Assembly: GCF_002744175.1 (NCBI RefSeq)
Contig: NZ_NKHF01000004.1
Location: 1-64,000 of the forward strand
Source of the DNA: Pseudoalteromonas piscicida
GTDB taxonomy: Bacteria; Pseudomonadota; Gammaproteobacteria; Enterobacterales; Alteromonadaceae
Direction of reading: 5' to 3'
Length of the DNA stretch: 64,000 nucleotides
The notes beneath the pieces were generated by a model that made no database searches, was not told the origin of the DNA, and saw nothing but the letters and a program-made list of their open reading frames with translations. Below, piece by piece: positions 38,316 to 48,306 of this stretch. The translations under genes and the position numbers were made by a program. Every line of letters begins with the position of its first letter. Position 1 is the first letter of the stretch.

Positions 38316-39563
38316 CTACAACTGTAAGACATGATTTTTGTTTTGATAAAAGAAACGGAACTTACCGAATAAGACTAGAAGCATAATGGTCATTAAAGGC
38401 AATAAGAACAGTGTATTACTCAAACCCTCAAGCGATGGTTCAATAGCAAAGTAGAAAAATGTATAATAAAGTACGATCGATACAGCAAGAGCTGCTACAA
38501 CCTGCCTTATTCCCTCTAGAGATAGAAGGAAAACAGTATACAATGACTTGACTACACAAAATAAACCAAATAAAAATAGCCCATCGCTCAAACCTACTAC
38601 CCGGCTATCAAACTCGTCTCCTAGCCAAAGTCTGAAAACGAAGTCGTTTATAACTAAGAACAAGCTATAGCAACTAGCCAAAACAAGCGTGAGTAATATT
38701 AGATAAAGAAACTTCTTAGATTCTACCAAAGATGAGTTTGAATCTCTTAGAAATGGAAGCAATGAGCTAGTAATTGGATAAAACGCAGTTACCAACAATG
38801 ATCCAGGTAAAATGGCAATAGCATATAGCGCGACCGCTTCATTCGAATCTAATATAGGAATAATCCAATAAGGTATTTGAAATACAGCAACAGCCAGTAG
38901 ACTATAAAAATAATAGAGTCTATTTCCACGTGCACACTTTATAAAACTCAACATACTTTTTGGCTTTATTGACCAAACACTTTTATCAATACCTTTAGCT
39001 AGCAATATCAATTCTACAGCTGTAATAACAACTAGCTGTAATAACATTTCCCAAATATTAGAGATTACCTCAAAGTAGATCAAAGCAGCACAGGAAAGCA
39101 ACCTAAAAACATCAAAAAAAATATATAGCTTATTAAACTCTTCATCTCGATGAGAGCGCAGTAAAAAAGCCCTAAAAAGGCTTCTTCCGTAGTTAAAAAC
39201 AACAAGAAACGAGATAACAAATATAAACGTATAATCCTCTTTCAACTTATCACTCGGTAAAAAGTGGCATGAAAGAGATACGACTGACATGATAAAGAGC
39301 AGTACTATAGTTGAATAATATGCATTAAAGTAGTCATTAATTTTTTCCTTAAATACACTTTTATCTAAATTTAATATCCTACTGGTTACCCCAAACTCTA
39401 CTAGCAGTGCGGACGCTAAAATAGTTTGAAAGTACACATAGTAAGCATAACTTTCAGTACCGAAGCTCTTAACTATCAGGGTAATAAGTAAAATGCCATA
39501 AACCATATGCAGCAACTGCCCTGCTGCGTTCCATTTTACTTTATGCAGAAAGTTAAACTTCAT
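38316..39563 (-). CDS. wzx: Wzx-like repeat-unit flippase
   Basis: A 415-residue inner-membrane protein with about 12 transmembrane helices, of the MATE/MOP oligosaccharide flippase type. The opening KWNAAGQLLHMVYGILLITLI and the repeated helix-pair pattern fit polysaccharide exporters. It would flip the undecaprenyl-linked repeat unit to the periplasm for Wzy. It overlaps the preceding gene by 11 bases. Confidence 0.82.
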   Translation of the reverse strand: MKFNFLHKVKWNAAGQLLHMVYGILLITLIVKSFGTESYAYYVYFQTILASALLVEFGVTSRILNLDKSVFKEKINDYFNAYYSTIVLLFIMSVVSLSCHFLPSDKLKEDYTFIFVISFLVVFNYGRSLFRAFLLRSHRDEEFNKLYIFFDVFRLLSCAALIYFEVISNIWEMLLQLVVITAVELILLAKGIDKSVWSIKPKSMLSFIKCARGNRLYYFYSLLAVAVFQIPYWIIPILDSNEAVALYAIAILPGSLLVTAFYPITSSLLPFLRDSNSSLVESKKFLYLILLTLVLASCYSLFLVINDFVFRLWLGDEFDSRVVGLSDGLFLFGLFCVVKSLYTVFLLSLEGIRQVVAALAVSIVLYYTFFYFAIEPSLEGLSNTLFLLPLMTIMLLVLFGKFRFFYQNKNHVLQL

Positions 39564-40668
39564 ACGAGCCGCTTTTCCAGCATGAGCCTAAGAATTCATC
39601 TTTCTCAATTCTATCGAGACACTCTCTAAGCTGCTTCTGCCTTGCACTTGAAGAGTGTTTTTCAAAGACTAGTTTAGCTCCAGAGGTCGCTATTTCCTGA
39701 ATAGATTCGTCAATCTCACCTTTTTTAAGCGACTCGAGGTCTTTGGTTTCTAAATGAGTCAGACCCTTTTTAAAGCCAAGGTGTTCCATACCAAAAAAAG
39801 GTTTACAAACAAGCAATGAAGATTGTGAAGGGATTTCGAAAAACTTCCTGACTGGAAAGTCAAACAAACTACCGCACGTATAAACTACTTTTGTATTAAA
39901 TATACGCATTCTAAACGTCAAGTTTAACATTTTCACTTTCTGAAAGGTAAGTTTCCCATTAAGTTTATTGGGCAAAAAGTCCAAAATTCGCTTAGCTTTA
40001 TAGCCCATTAATCTAATTTTGTCTGGAGCAGTTAATAAACGCTCAGCTGCTCGGCGATCTTCGTACATGACGCCAGGAATATCGCAAAAATACCTTTTCT
40101 CCTTAAGAGATGCAATAATAAATTCGTTCTCATCGATAAAATGGGGAAAAGATATAACAAGATCCGGCCGAGATGTAACTAGATAATGCCAACAACTCGT
40201 TGGGTTGGCATAAGGAATCACAGAGTTACTTAAATTTACTTTTGTATAATCGAGTGTTGTATTTTTATCTGAAAATGAGACAACATGAATGTTATTCTCT
40301 TGTATGTATTTAACCAATTCATTGGAGGCACCGTAAACATCCAAATTCCCGATAAAAATCTTCTTGCCTTTAAATGAATCAAAAACTTCAATCATATTCT
40401 CTAGTTGTGCAGGGAACTCAGAGATATCTCCGCCATAATAGCTACTGCCAAAAGGCCTTTTCATCTTTTTAAATTTCTGGTGTTCTAAAACAAGAGAGTC
40501 AACTATTAATATATCTTGATTAGTTATATTTTCTTTTAATATCTCAATTGACAAATTAAAACCTGGCCCGCACTTAATAAGCTCAGACACTGCATTAAAG
40601 CATGCTAGCACCTGTTCAGTCCAAGGGTTTAAATAAACTCTATTAAAACCCAGGTAGTAATATTTCAT
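39553..40668 (-). CDS. Putative glycosyltransferase (CgeB-like C-terminus)
   Basis: A 371-residue soluble protein not firmly recognised. The C-terminal part, with KPFFGMEHLGFKKGLTHLE and SGAKLVFEKHSSSARQKQL, is reminiscent of the CgeB/group-1 glycosyltransferase end domain, and the N-terminal half has a Rossmann-like pattern. It is placed directly before wzx. A glycosyltransferase role fits the locus, which otherwise has few transferases for its set of sugars, but the assignment is weak. Confidence 0.5.
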   Translation of the reverse strand: MKYYYLGFNRVYLNPWTEQVLACFNAVSELIKCGPGFNLSIEILKENITNQDILIVDSLVLEHQKFKKMKRPFGSSYYGGDISEFPAQLENMIEVFDSFKGKKIFIGNLDVYGASNELVKYIQENNIHVVSFSDKNTTLDYTKVNLSNSVIPYANPTSCWHYLVTSRPDLVISFPHFIDENEFIIASLKEKRYFCDIPGVMYEDRRAAERLLTAPDKIRLMGYKAKRILDFLPNKLNGKLTFQKVKMLNLTFRMRIFNTKVVYTCGSLFDFPVRKFFEIPSQSSLLVCKPFFGMEHLGFKKGLTHLETKDLESLKKGEIDESIQEIATSGAKLVFEKHSSSARQKQLRECLDRIEKDEFLGSCWKSGSYEV

Positions 40669-40766
40669 GGAAGTTTTCCTAACTCAATATAATTATATAT
40701 ATCAAAATTGTGCATACATAGCTAAAAGGTTACCGCTTAGCTGTAATTTTAGTTGCGTTTATAAAA

Positions 40767-41345
40767 TTAACGACCTATTGGCTTTGCTGGGTTACCTGCC
40801 ACTCTGGTGTTTTCCTTTACGTCATCATTAACGAAACTATTTGCACCAACCACACAACCATCACCTATAGAAACACCTTTCGCAATAACCACGTTTGGAC
40901 CTATATAACAGTTATTGCCTATTATTGTTTCTTCATAAATATAGCTTTCTGTTCCACCCGATGTTGCCCATGCAACACTGTCGTGCGTGTATATCTGGAC
41001 ATTAGCGGATAAGGAGCAGTTAGAACCTATTGACAAACCACCGCTACCATCTAAAACAACCTGAGGTCCAATCCAAGTATTTGAACCAACCTTTACATCA
41101 CCTAAGACCAAACAGCTGTTGTAAATACTTGTTCCCTCGCCGAAATCAAGACATTTAGCTCGCTCCCAGCGATCAACAAATAGATCCGCCAATGGCAAGG
41201 ATCTATTGTATTTTTGGAGCTTTTGTGAATGAAGCGTATCAACTATTTGTAAAACACCAGCAAGCAACTCAATAGCTTGTACGTCATCTAGCTGTTGAAG
41301 CATGCTGCGCGCTTTCTCTTTGAATACATCTTTATCTTCGCTCAT
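40767..41345 (-). CDS. Hexapeptide-repeat acetyltransferase
   Basis: A 192-residue left-handed beta-helix acyltransferase (WbbJ/LacA-like). Hexapeptide turns are clear from about residue 75 on ([42 protein letters not shown]), with the acetyl-CoA end motif [10 protein letters not shown]. The N-terminal 50 residues form a helical extension. It overlaps the asnB copy 2 stop by four bases. It probably O- or N-acetylates a sugar of the repeat unit. Confidence 0.85.
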   Translation of the reverse strand: MSEDKDVFKEKARSMLQQLDDVQAIELLAGVLQIVDTLHSQKLQKYNRSLPLADLFVDRWERAKCLDFGEGTSIYNSCLVLGDVKVGSNTWIGPQVVLDGSGGLSIGSNCSLSANVQIYTHDSVAWATSGGTESYIYEETIIGNNCYIGPNVVIAKGVSIGDGCVVGANSFVNDDVKENTRVAGNPAKPIGR

Positions 41346-43204
41346 ATAAACTTATTACACCACTCTTCAACATTCAGTAAGGACCAAATCAATAGTCTGC
41401 GATTCTTTTGTCCAGATAAATGTTGATTTACAAGCCGAGATACTTCATCGTAATCCATATATTGATATATCGCTGCATTCTTAGAGAGTATTTTATCCCT
41501 CACATAATCAATACTCTCACCTTTAAACCAAGTGGCATCAGGCGAAGAGAAGCCCTGTTTTTCTCTCTTGGTTACTTCAGTTGGGATGTACTTTTCCATC
41601 GCTTTACGAAGTAACAACTTACCATCTTTAGTGCGTTGAAAGAATTTTTGAATCTCATTTTCATCGACATTAACAACTTTGTCTAAATTCCCGAGCTTGA
41701 GTCGAGCGGGAACTTTCATTGCAAAATCAACTAGGTCGTTATCCATAAATGGCACGCGAGATTCTAAAGAATGCGCCATACTCAATTTATCTTCGACCAC
41801 AAACAATCCATGTAAAAAAGTCTTAGCCTCAAAGTATAAAGAGTGGTTGATATAGTCTTCAGGCTTTGTAAGGTGCTTAGCATGATGCTTAAACGCATTA
41901 CTCATTATGTCTCGTGTCCACACATTTTGAATATCTCCTTTGATGGGTGCAAACACTTTTTGTTGGTCTTGATTGTTAATCAAACGCTGCCAAAAACTAT
42001 AATATTTATCGATATAGTGTTCGAAGTCGTCATTCACTACAGCTCTGTAATAGCGCCATGGGTATCCTGCAAATAGCTCATCACCTCCAGCTCCTGACAA
42101 TACCACTTTGCCAAATTTCGATGCTAGCTTCGCAGCATAAAAGTTTGGGTAACTTTGCCCTACACGAGGCTCTTCCAAATGCCAGACCAAATCAGACATG
42201 CAGCGCTCCATGTCTCCTGCTTTCAAAACCATCTCATAATGCTCGGTTTTAAAAGCATATGACATATGTTCTGCTTTAGCTCGCTCATCATACGACATTT
42301 CAATGCCTGATGCTGAACTCAAATCAAAGCCAACAGTGTAGCTTTTCATATATGGTAATTGGCGTGCGGCAAGTGCAGTTAGAGTTCCTGAATCCATCCC
42401 TCCACTCAAATAAGAGCCTACTTCTACATCACTCACCAACTGACGGTTGACAGCTTGAACCATGAGCCTGTCCAACTCTTCGATATATTCTTGTTCACCC
42501 AGTGCATGCTCAGGCTCTTGGAAATCATAATCCCAGTACTGAATTGGTGCGCTCACTTTTTCAGCATTTACATTAACAAATAAATAGTGGCCAGCTGGTA
42601 ATATATTTATATTTTTATGAAGCGTATTTTCAGTGATAAAGTTCTGAAACGTAAAATATTCAACCAACGCTTCTTTATTCATTTCCGCTTTTACATCAGG
42701 GTGCGTTAGGATTGCTTTTATTTCAGAACCAAAGAAAAAGCCTTTGCCATTCTGTGAATAATACAGAGGCTTAACGCCATAGCGATCTCGGGCCAAAAAT
42801 AGCTGTTTTTCCACTCGATCCCATATAGCGACAGAAAACATCCCATTGAACTTCAGTAAGCAATCAGTTCCCCAGGCATGAAATGCATTTAGCAATACTT
42901 CGGAGTCCGTTTGAGATCTAAAAGTATAACCTAACCTTTCAAGATCGGCTCGTAGCTCTCTAAAATTATATATTTCACCGTTGTAAGACATGATATATCG
43001 AGTATCACTCGACATCATAGGTTGGTGTCCAGCACTTGAAAGGTCAAGAATTGATAAACGACGATGACCTAAACCGACATTTCCCTCTACCCAAATTCCT
43101 TCACCGTCAGGCCCACGATGTACGATTGAATCTGTCATATTTTTTATTGCTAAATTCGACACAGGTTCAAACCTAGCTGCAACCATACCCGCTATACCGC
43201 ACAT
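41342..43204 (-). CDS. asnB: Asparagine-synthase-like amidotransferase, copy 2
   Basis: A 620-residue class B asparagine-synthetase homologue. The N-terminal glutaminase nucleophile is Cys2 ([10 protein letters not shown]), with HRGPDGEG and [10 protein letters not shown]; the synthetase P-loop is SGGMDSGT, where the usual SGGxDSS is changed to SGGMDSG, and [14 protein letters not shown] follows. It differs clearly from copy 1. It is the first gene after the intrinsic terminator at 43236-43260 and has no obvious promoter of its own. It probably amidates a uronic acid residue such as GalNAcA or GlcNAc3NAcA (inference). Confidence 0.87.
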   Translation of the reverse strand: MCGIAGMVAARFEPVSNLAIKNMTDSIVHRGPDGEGIWVEGNVGLGHRRLSILDLSSAGHQPMMSSDTRYIMSYNGEIYNFRELRADLERLGYTFRSQTDSEVLLNAFHAWGTDCLLKFNGMFSVAIWDRVEKQLFLARDRYGVKPLYYSQNGKGFFFGSEIKAILTHPDVKAEMNKEALVEYFTFQNFITENTLHKNINILPAGHYLFVNVNAEKVSAPIQYWDYDFQEPEHALGEQEYIEELDRLMVQAVNRQLVSDVEVGSYLSGGMDSGTLTALAARQLPYMKSYTVGFDLSSASGIEMSYDERAKAEHMSYAFKTEHYEMVLKAGDMERCMSDLVWHLEEPRVGQSYPNFYAAKLASKFGKVVLSGAGGDELFAGYPWRYYRAVVNDDFEHYIDKYYSFWQRLINNQDQQKVFAPIKGDIQNVWTRDIMSNAFKHHAKHLTKPEDYINHSLYFEAKTFLHGLFVVEDKLSMAHSLESRVPFMDNDLVDFAMKVPARLKLGNLDKVVNVDENEIQKFFQRTKDGKLLLRKAMEKYIPTEVTKREKQGFSSPDATWFKGESIDYVRDKILSKNAAIYQYMDYDEVSRLVNQHLSGQKNRRLLIWSLLNVEEWCNKFI

Positions 43205-43235
43205 ATTCTCGTAACCTTTATATAAAAAACAACCA

Positions 43236-43260
43236 AAGTGCGGTAGAAACTACCGCACTT
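43236..43260 (-). terminator. Perfect intrinsic terminator inside the polysaccharide operon
   Basis: An 11-bp perfect stem with a 3-base loop (AAGTGCGGTAG / CTACCGCACTT) is followed on the minus strand by TGGTTGTTTTTTAT. It sits in the 72-bp gap between the aminotransferase and asnB copy 2, which leaves almost no room for a new promoter. The stem includes GCGGTAG, the core of the enteric ops element. Readthrough or antitermination seems required for the downstream genes. Confidence 0.85.
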
Positions 43261-43276
43261 ACTTCAAGTCAACAAA

Positions 43277-44440
43277 TTAAGCAAGTTTAACGCGTTGGTT
43301 TAGCTCAATCAACTTAGCAACTACGTATTCGTAGTCTTCCTTTACCATTCGGTTATGCAGAGGGATCGCCATCGTACAATTATTACAGTCGCGTGCGCCC
43401 GGATAATCATCCTCATGATAGCCGTTACGCTCCTTGTATACCGTTAGCATATGAAGAGCGTGAGTACCGGGGCGAGTTGAAATCCCAGCTTGTTGCAGCT
43501 CTTCCATAATCTCGTTACGAGGCATGGGTGATTTAGTTTCATCAACAAAAGTTACAAACGATTGCCAACCATGACGGCCTTCAGCAGGTTCAGCCGGAAG
43601 CCTTAACCACTCAATGTGTGATAGTTTATCGCGATAATATTGAGCCCACCTAGCTCGCTCCTCAATAAAAGAGTCCAGCTTTGGTAGCTGGATCAGACCA
43701 ACAGAGCCTTGCAGATCTGTCATGCGATAGTTGAAACCAATCATATTAAAATCTGGCAGAATGTAAGGTTTTGGACCTTTATGACGCTGCTCTTCTGAAA
43801 TAGCCGCACCATGGTTTCGCATTTGGTCCATTTTTTCCGCATACTCCACGTTATTGGTTGTCACCATTCCACCTTCACCTGTCGTAACTGACTTGCGGGG
43901 ATGAAATGAAAATGAAGCCGCATCACCAAGACCACCTGCAGGTATACCTTTATATTCAGCTCCGGCAGCACATGCAGCGTCTTCAATGATTTTAACGTGA
44001 TCAGGTATAATAGCTTTGATAGCATCGATATCAGCACACAAGCCAAATAAATGGACTGCAATAATGGCTTTGGTCTTGTCACTTACTTTTTCAGCTATTT
44101 TTGTTGGATCTATGTTGTTAGTTGCCGGATCAACATCAACAAAAACGGGCTCTGCACCACAGTGAACGACGACATTTGCAGTAGCAACCCAAGTAAACGC
44201 AGGAACAATTACCTCATCTCCAGGGCCTATATCTAGCGCTGCTAACGCGAGGTGCAAACCTGTCGTGCAGGAAGTAACGGCAAGAGCACGCTCCACCTTA
44301 TGACGCGAGGCAAACTGTTCTTCAAATTGACGAACTTTAGGGCCTTGTGTGATCCAACCTGTTTCGATTGATTCACGAATGGCCTGCCACTCTTCTTCAC
44401 CGGTTACTGGCAATGCAATTGCAATATTTCTTTTTTCCAT
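43277..44440 (-). CDS. DegT/DnrJ-type sugar aminotransferase
   Basis: A 387-residue PLP-dependent aminotransferase. The PLP lysine lies in FSFHPRKSVTTGEGG and EDAACAAGA holds the cofactor Asp. Its start overlaps the stop of the epimerase/dehydratase gene (TAATG), so the two probably act in sequence: the SDR enzyme makes a keto sugar and this enzyme aminates it. The exact sugar is not readable. It is the last gene before the terminator. Confidence 0.87.
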   Translation of the reverse strand: MEKRNIAIALPVTGEEEWQAIRESIETGWITQGPKVRQFEEQFASRHKVERALAVTSCTTGLHLALAALDIGPGDEVIVPAFTWVATANVVVHCGAEPVFVDVDPATNNIDPTKIAEKVSDKTKAIIAVHLFGLCADIDAIKAIIPDHVKIIEDAACAAGAEYKGIPAGGLGDAASFSFHPRKSVTTGEGGMVTTNNVEYAEKMDQMRNHGAAISEEQRHKGPKPYILPDFNMIGFNYRMTDLQGSVGLIQLPKLDSFIEERARWAQYYRDKLSHIEWLRLPAEPAEGRHGWQSFVTFVDETKSPMPRNEIMEELQQAGISTRPGTHALHMLTVYKERNGYHEDDYPGARDCNNCTMAIPLHNRMVKEDYEYVVAKLIELNQRVKLA

Positions 44441-45417
44441 TAAAACTGACCTTTTGTTTCTTCACGCCATGCAATCAAGTTTTGTAAACCTGTTCTTAGG
44501 TCATCTTTGTATTCAAACCCTAAATCACGCTTTGCTTTTTCTGGACAACCGATACGGTTCTGAACCATACGACGCGCATCTTCTGCTGAGTAAGGTTTGT
44601 ATTCAACGGTAAGATCAGACTCTTTTAGATCCAAGATCAAGTCGCACAATTCTTTAATACTAGTCTGAACCCCTGTACCTACGTTATAGAATTCGTCTGT
44701 GACATCTGCTTGCAATGCCAAAACGTTACAACGTGCAACATCCTGTACAGATATAAAGTCATACGCCTGAGAACCGTCACCATTAATGACAGGTGCTTCA
44801 TTCGCATCAATTTTATTTAGCATGATTGGTACAACACCGGTGTAAGCTGCAGTCTGGTCCTGATGTGGGCCATATACGTTCATATAACGCAGTCCTACAT
44901 AATCAAGACCGAAACGGTCAAAAGTAGCACGACACATAGCTTCTCCAGCGATTTTTGATGCGCCATAAAAGTTACGGTTATTGAACTTGTGCTCTTCAGT
45001 CATAGGCACCTCTAAAGCATCTCCGTATACGGATGCAGAAGAAGAGTAAACTAACCGCTTAATATTGTTCTTTACACACGCTTCCAGAACATTAAATGTT
45101 CCCTGAATATTGACGTCAAATGCAGTACGTGGGAAATCCTTACAATGCAACAACCACATAGCTGCCAAGTGAATAACCGCGTCCACCCCTTGCATCGCAT
45201 CATTCAATAGATCTACTTCCCGAATATCTCCCCCATTTGGATAGAAAGAGCAACGAGAGTCTTCAAGCGCTTTCTCAACGTATGCTTTTTTACCGCGAGC
45301 AAAATTGTCATAAATTACAACTTCGCCTACATCGGTTTTCAACAACTCACTTACGACATTGCTACCGATGAAGCCAGCACCACCAATAACAAGTACTTTC
45401 TTTCCTGCTATATCCAT
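44440..45417 (-). CDS. SDR-family NDP-sugar epimerase/dehydratase
   Basis: A 325-residue extended short-chain dehydrogenase. Rossmann motif [10 protein letters not shown], active-site Ser in VYSSSASVYGD and Tyr-x3-Lys in YGASKIAGE. It has the substrate loop typical of UDP-sugar 4-epimerases or 4,6-dehydratases; the sequence alone does not decide. Coupling to the aminotransferase at 43277 favours a keto-sugar-forming enzyme. Confidence 0.85.
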   Translation of the reverse strand: MDIAGKKVLVIGGAGFIGSNVVSELLKTDVGEVVIYDNFARGKKAYVEKALEDSRCSFYPNGGDIREVDLLNDAMQGVDAVIHLAAMWLLHCKDFPRTAFDVNIQGTFNVLEACVKNNIKRLVYSSSASVYGDALEVPMTEEHKFNNRNFYGASKIAGEAMCRATFDRFGLDYVGLRYMNVYGPHQDQTAAYTGVVPIMLNKIDANEAPVINGDGSQAYDFISVQDVARCNVLALQADVTDEFYNVGTGVQTSIKELCDLILDLKESDLTVEYKPYSAEDARRMVQNRIGCPEKAKRDLGFEYKDDLRTGLQNLIAWREETKGQF

Positions 45418-45431
45418 GTCTTCTCCTAAAT

Positions 45432-46631
45432 TTAAATATTTATTTCTTTAACTAAATGCTCAGCAACTGCAAATGAACTTGTAAACGCTGGCGATATCGA
45501 ATTCAATACATGTGTTGAACGGTCTCCTTGCTCTACAAGGAAGTCCATTTCTAATTTGTTTTTGGAAACATTAATAAGTTGAGGTCTAATCCCAACTTTC
45601 GGAGTTTTTTCTATCCAAGTCGGATCCAGCCCATCCACCAGTGAAGCGGCCGATCTGATAAAGCCAGAATCAAATAGGTGCGGTAATTCTTTATGAACTA
45701 AATTTCTGAAGTTTTGCACATTTTCAATATATAACTTAGCTAGATTTCCCAAAATCGAAAGCGATTCACCAATACTAAGCCCCTCAATTAAGCCATAATT
45801 TTCTCGTCCTAAAGCAGGGATCGCTGTTGGCCCAACATACACATCACCACTAATTACTCGAGTGAAATGTATTCCTAAAAATGGCAACGCAGGATCAGGG
45901 ACTGGGTATATACTGCCACGTACCTTTTGTGCATGCTTCTCTTTGAGCTTGTAATACAGCCCTTTAAACGGGATAAGTTTATACTCAGCACCAACGCCAA
46001 ATAGTTTTGCAACATTATCAGAGAAAGAACCTGCAGCATTAATAAAGTGACCGTATGCAAGCACACCTTGTGATGTTTTAACAGTAGAGTTGGATGCATC
46101 AGCTGCCAAGACTGTCGTGTTAAATTTAAACTCCACACCGCTTTGCAATAGTTCTCGTTCAAGTACCTTAAGCACTTCCTTACTATTGATAACCGCTGTT
46201 TCTTTACAGTAAATACCACCAAACTTAGCAAATGCAAAAGGTTCAATTTCTTTTATTTGATGCTCATCCATTAGCTCAGCGCTGATACCGCTAGCTTGTG
46301 CATTCGCCATCAACTTTTCTAGCCCTTTAGCATTTTCTGCAGAACGAGCTACGACGACTTTGCCATCTTTACGCACTGGAATGCTATTTTCCTGTGCAAA
46401 CTGAAATAAAGTATCAGCCCCTTTCTTACAGAACTTAGCCTTCAATGTATCTGATGGGTAATATATTCCAGTATGTAGAACACCGCTATTCCGCCCAGAT
46501 GCATGAATGCCTAAACTTGGCTCTTTTTCTAGAATTACAACTTTTGAGGCTGGTGACTTTCGTTTCAATTCTCGTGCAACAGTCAATCCAATTATGCCTG
46601 CGCCAGCTATTACAAAGTCAAACTTTTCCAT
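45432..46631 (-). CDS. lhgO: L-2-hydroxyglutarate oxidase, LhgO-like
   Basis: A 399-residue FAD-dependent oxidoreductase of the DAO family. The dinucleotide fold is FVIAGAGIIGLTVAREL, followed by the LhgO-specific HASGRNSGVLHTGIYY and a C-terminal VGIRPQL block. LhgO oxidises L-2-hydroxyglutarate to 2-oxoglutarate and passes electrons to the quinone pool. It overlaps wbpE by 14 bases. This is meaningful because WbpB-type enzymes reduce 2-oxoglutarate to 2-hydroxyglutarate to recycle bound NADH; here the by-product could be re-oxidised locally. Confidence 0.88.
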   Translation of the reverse strand: MEKFDFVIAGAGIIGLTVARELKRKSPASKVVILEKEPSLGIHASGRNSGVLHTGIYYPSDTLKAKFCKKGADTLFQFAQENSIPVRKDGKVVVARSAENAKGLEKLMANAQASGISAELMDEHQIKEIEPFAFAKFGGIYCKETAVINSKEVLKVLERELLQSGVEFKFNTTVLAADASNSTVKTSQGVLAYGHFINAAGSFSDNVAKLFGVGAEYKLIPFKGLYYKLKEKHAQKVRGSIYPVPDPALPFLGIHFTRVISGDVYVGPTAIPALGRENYGLIEGLSIGESLSILGNLAKLYIENVQNFRNLVHKELPHLFDSGFIRSAASLVDGLDPTWIEKTPKVGIRPQLINVSKNKLEMDFLVEQGDRSTHVLNSISPAFTSSFAVAEHLVKEINI

Positions 46632-47712
46632 TTAAAATCACGCTTAAATCTAGGTATGGGTGCATTGGTAAACTGAATACACTATTAGCTAATTTAGATG
46701 CGACTGGAAAGTCCAGATCTGTATAGCCAAGCTCCAAGAATGCCGTTTGTTGATGCATACATTTGCTATAGTAGATTGCAGTAGGAATACCTAGCTCCTT
46801 GTACTTTTCAATCTCTGAATTTCTGTCATCTGAGACTAACGTGTACTGTGCCCAAGAGCTCAAGTATCCTTCAGGAACCTTGGGGGTGTTATTTTGACCT
46901 GATAAATGCTCATTATACTGAGCTGCAACTCTATTTCGCTTTTCAAGCTCTTTAGGGAACTCAGCCAACTTTTCTAATAATACGGCAGCTTGTATAGTAT
47001 CAAGGCGACTGTTCATTCCAATACGGACATTATCATATTTGTCCGTGCCTTTTCCATGAACACGTAATGACTTCAATAGTTCGGCATAGTCATCATTATC
47101 TGTGAATAATGCGCCGCCATCGCCATAACACCCTAAAGGCTTTGCCGGAAAAAAGCTGGTTGTTGCGATATCAGCAAAACTTCCAGCCTTCTTACCATTA
47201 ATTTCTCCGCCAAAGCCTTGAGCTGCATCTTCTATAACTACAAGACCATGCAGCTTTGCCAATTCTGAAATAGCTGGGTAATTTGCTGGTAACCCAAATA
47301 GATCTACAGAAATAATAGCTTTGAGATTTAGTTCACCACTCTCTTTTACATTCTCAATACGGCGTGATAGGTCTTTTGGACATATGTTAAAGGTGCTTTC
47401 GTCTGAATCGACAAATACAGGCGTTGCGCCTGAAAAGGCGATTGCTTCTGCTGTCGCAAAAAACGTAAACGTCGGGCAAAACACCGCATCTCCTGGTCCG
47501 ATATTCAGAGCCATTAAAGCCAGTGTTAGTGCATCGGTACCATTTGCACACGTAATAGCATGCTTAGTACCAACATAACTAGCAAGTTGAGACTCAAGCT
47601 CTCTGACTTCCGGACCCATAATATATTGACCATGTTGTAAGACCGCATTTATACGACGGTCTATGCGGTCTTTCAAATGGTTATATTGAGCTGATAAATC
47701 TATGAATTGCAT
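46618..47712 (-). CDS. wbpE: UDP-2-acetamido-2-deoxy-3-oxo-glucuronate aminotransferase WbpE
   Basis: A 364-residue DegT-family enzyme that aminates C3 of the 3-keto uronic acid made by WbpB, using glutamate and PLP. The opening MQFIDLSAQYNHLKDRIDRR and HGQYIMGPEV are typical of the WbpE/WlbC group. The PLP lysine is in FFPAKPLGCYGDGG. Its neighbours wbpB and wbpD give the adjacent steps. Product: UDP-GlcNAc3NA. Confidence 0.92.
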   Translation of the reverse strand: MQFIDLSAQYNHLKDRIDRRINAVLQHGQYIMGPEVRELESQLASYVGTKHAITCANGTDALTLALMALNIGPGDAVFCPTFTFFATAEAIAFSGATPVFVDSDESTFNICPKDLSRRIENVKESGELNLKAIISVDLFGLPANYPAISELAKLHGLVVIEDAAQGFGGEINGKKAGSFADIATTSFFPAKPLGCYGDGGALFTDNDDYAELLKSLRVHGKGTDKYDNVRIGMNSRLDTIQAAVLLEKLAEFPKELEKRNRVAAQYNEHLSGQNNTPKVPEGYLSSWAQYTLVSDDRNSEIEKYKELGIPTAIYYSKCMHQQTAFLELGYTDLDFPVASKLANSVFSLPMHPYLDLSVILNGKV

Positions 47713-47727
47713 AATTTTCTCTTGATA

Positions 47728-48306
47728 TTAGCCAATAATGGAGACAATACCATCTAGCAACTGGTACAGGTCACCTGTGAATTGACACCTAATCTGCGCT
47801 TCACCTGTTAATGGAAGATCAAGTTGTTCTCCATACTTACTAATCCAGCCAATTTGCTTAGCAGGCACGCCAACCACAAGCGCAAATGCAGGAACATTTT
47901 TATTCACCACAGCCCCCGCACCAACAAAGGCATACTCACCGATTGTCGTACCACAAACAATCGTGCAATTTGCTCCCAACGTTGCCCCTTTCTTGACTAA
48001 GGTATTTCTGTATTCTGTTTTACGCTCGATAAATGATCTGGGATTGTATACGTTGGTAAAAACCATGCTCGGGCCACAAAAAACATCGTCCTCAAGCGTC
48101 ACATTGTCGTAGACGGACACATTATTTTGAACTTTAACATTGCTCCCGATAGTTACCTTGTTGCCAACAAATACATTTTGACCCAATGAACATTTTTCGC
48201 CAATTTTGGCACCGCTACAAACATGCACAAAATGCCAAACTCGACTGTCGGCACCTATTTGAGCGCCTTCATCAACGATCGCAGATTCGTGAATTTGAAC
48301 GTTCAT
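47728..48306 (-). CDS. wbpD: UDP-2-acetamido-3-amino-glucuronate N-acetyltransferase WbpD
   Basis: A 192-residue hexapeptide-repeat acetyltransferase acting on the 3-amino group made by WbpE to give UDP-2,3-diacetamido-2,3-dideoxy-glucuronate. Features of WbpD/WlbB are [38 protein letters not shown] with the catalytic Asn region, and the end motif [14 protein letters not shown]. It overlaps wbpB by one base. Confidence 0.92.
   Translation of the reverse strand: MNVQIHESAIVDEGAQIGADSRVWHFVHVCSGAKIGEKCSLGQNVFVGNKVTIGSNVKVQNNVSVYDNVTLEDDVFCGPSMVFTNVYNPRSFIERKTEYRNTLVKKGATLGANCTIVCGTTIGEYAFVGAGAVVNKNVPAFALVVGVPAKQIGWISKYGEQLDLPLTGEAQIRCQFTGDLYQLLDGIVSIIG

Noticed and set aside
45432-46631. Glycerol-3-phosphate dehydrogenase or D-amino-acid oxidase reading for the FAD enzyme.
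   Set aside because: The HASGRNSGVLHTGIYY block and overall length fit the LhgO group.
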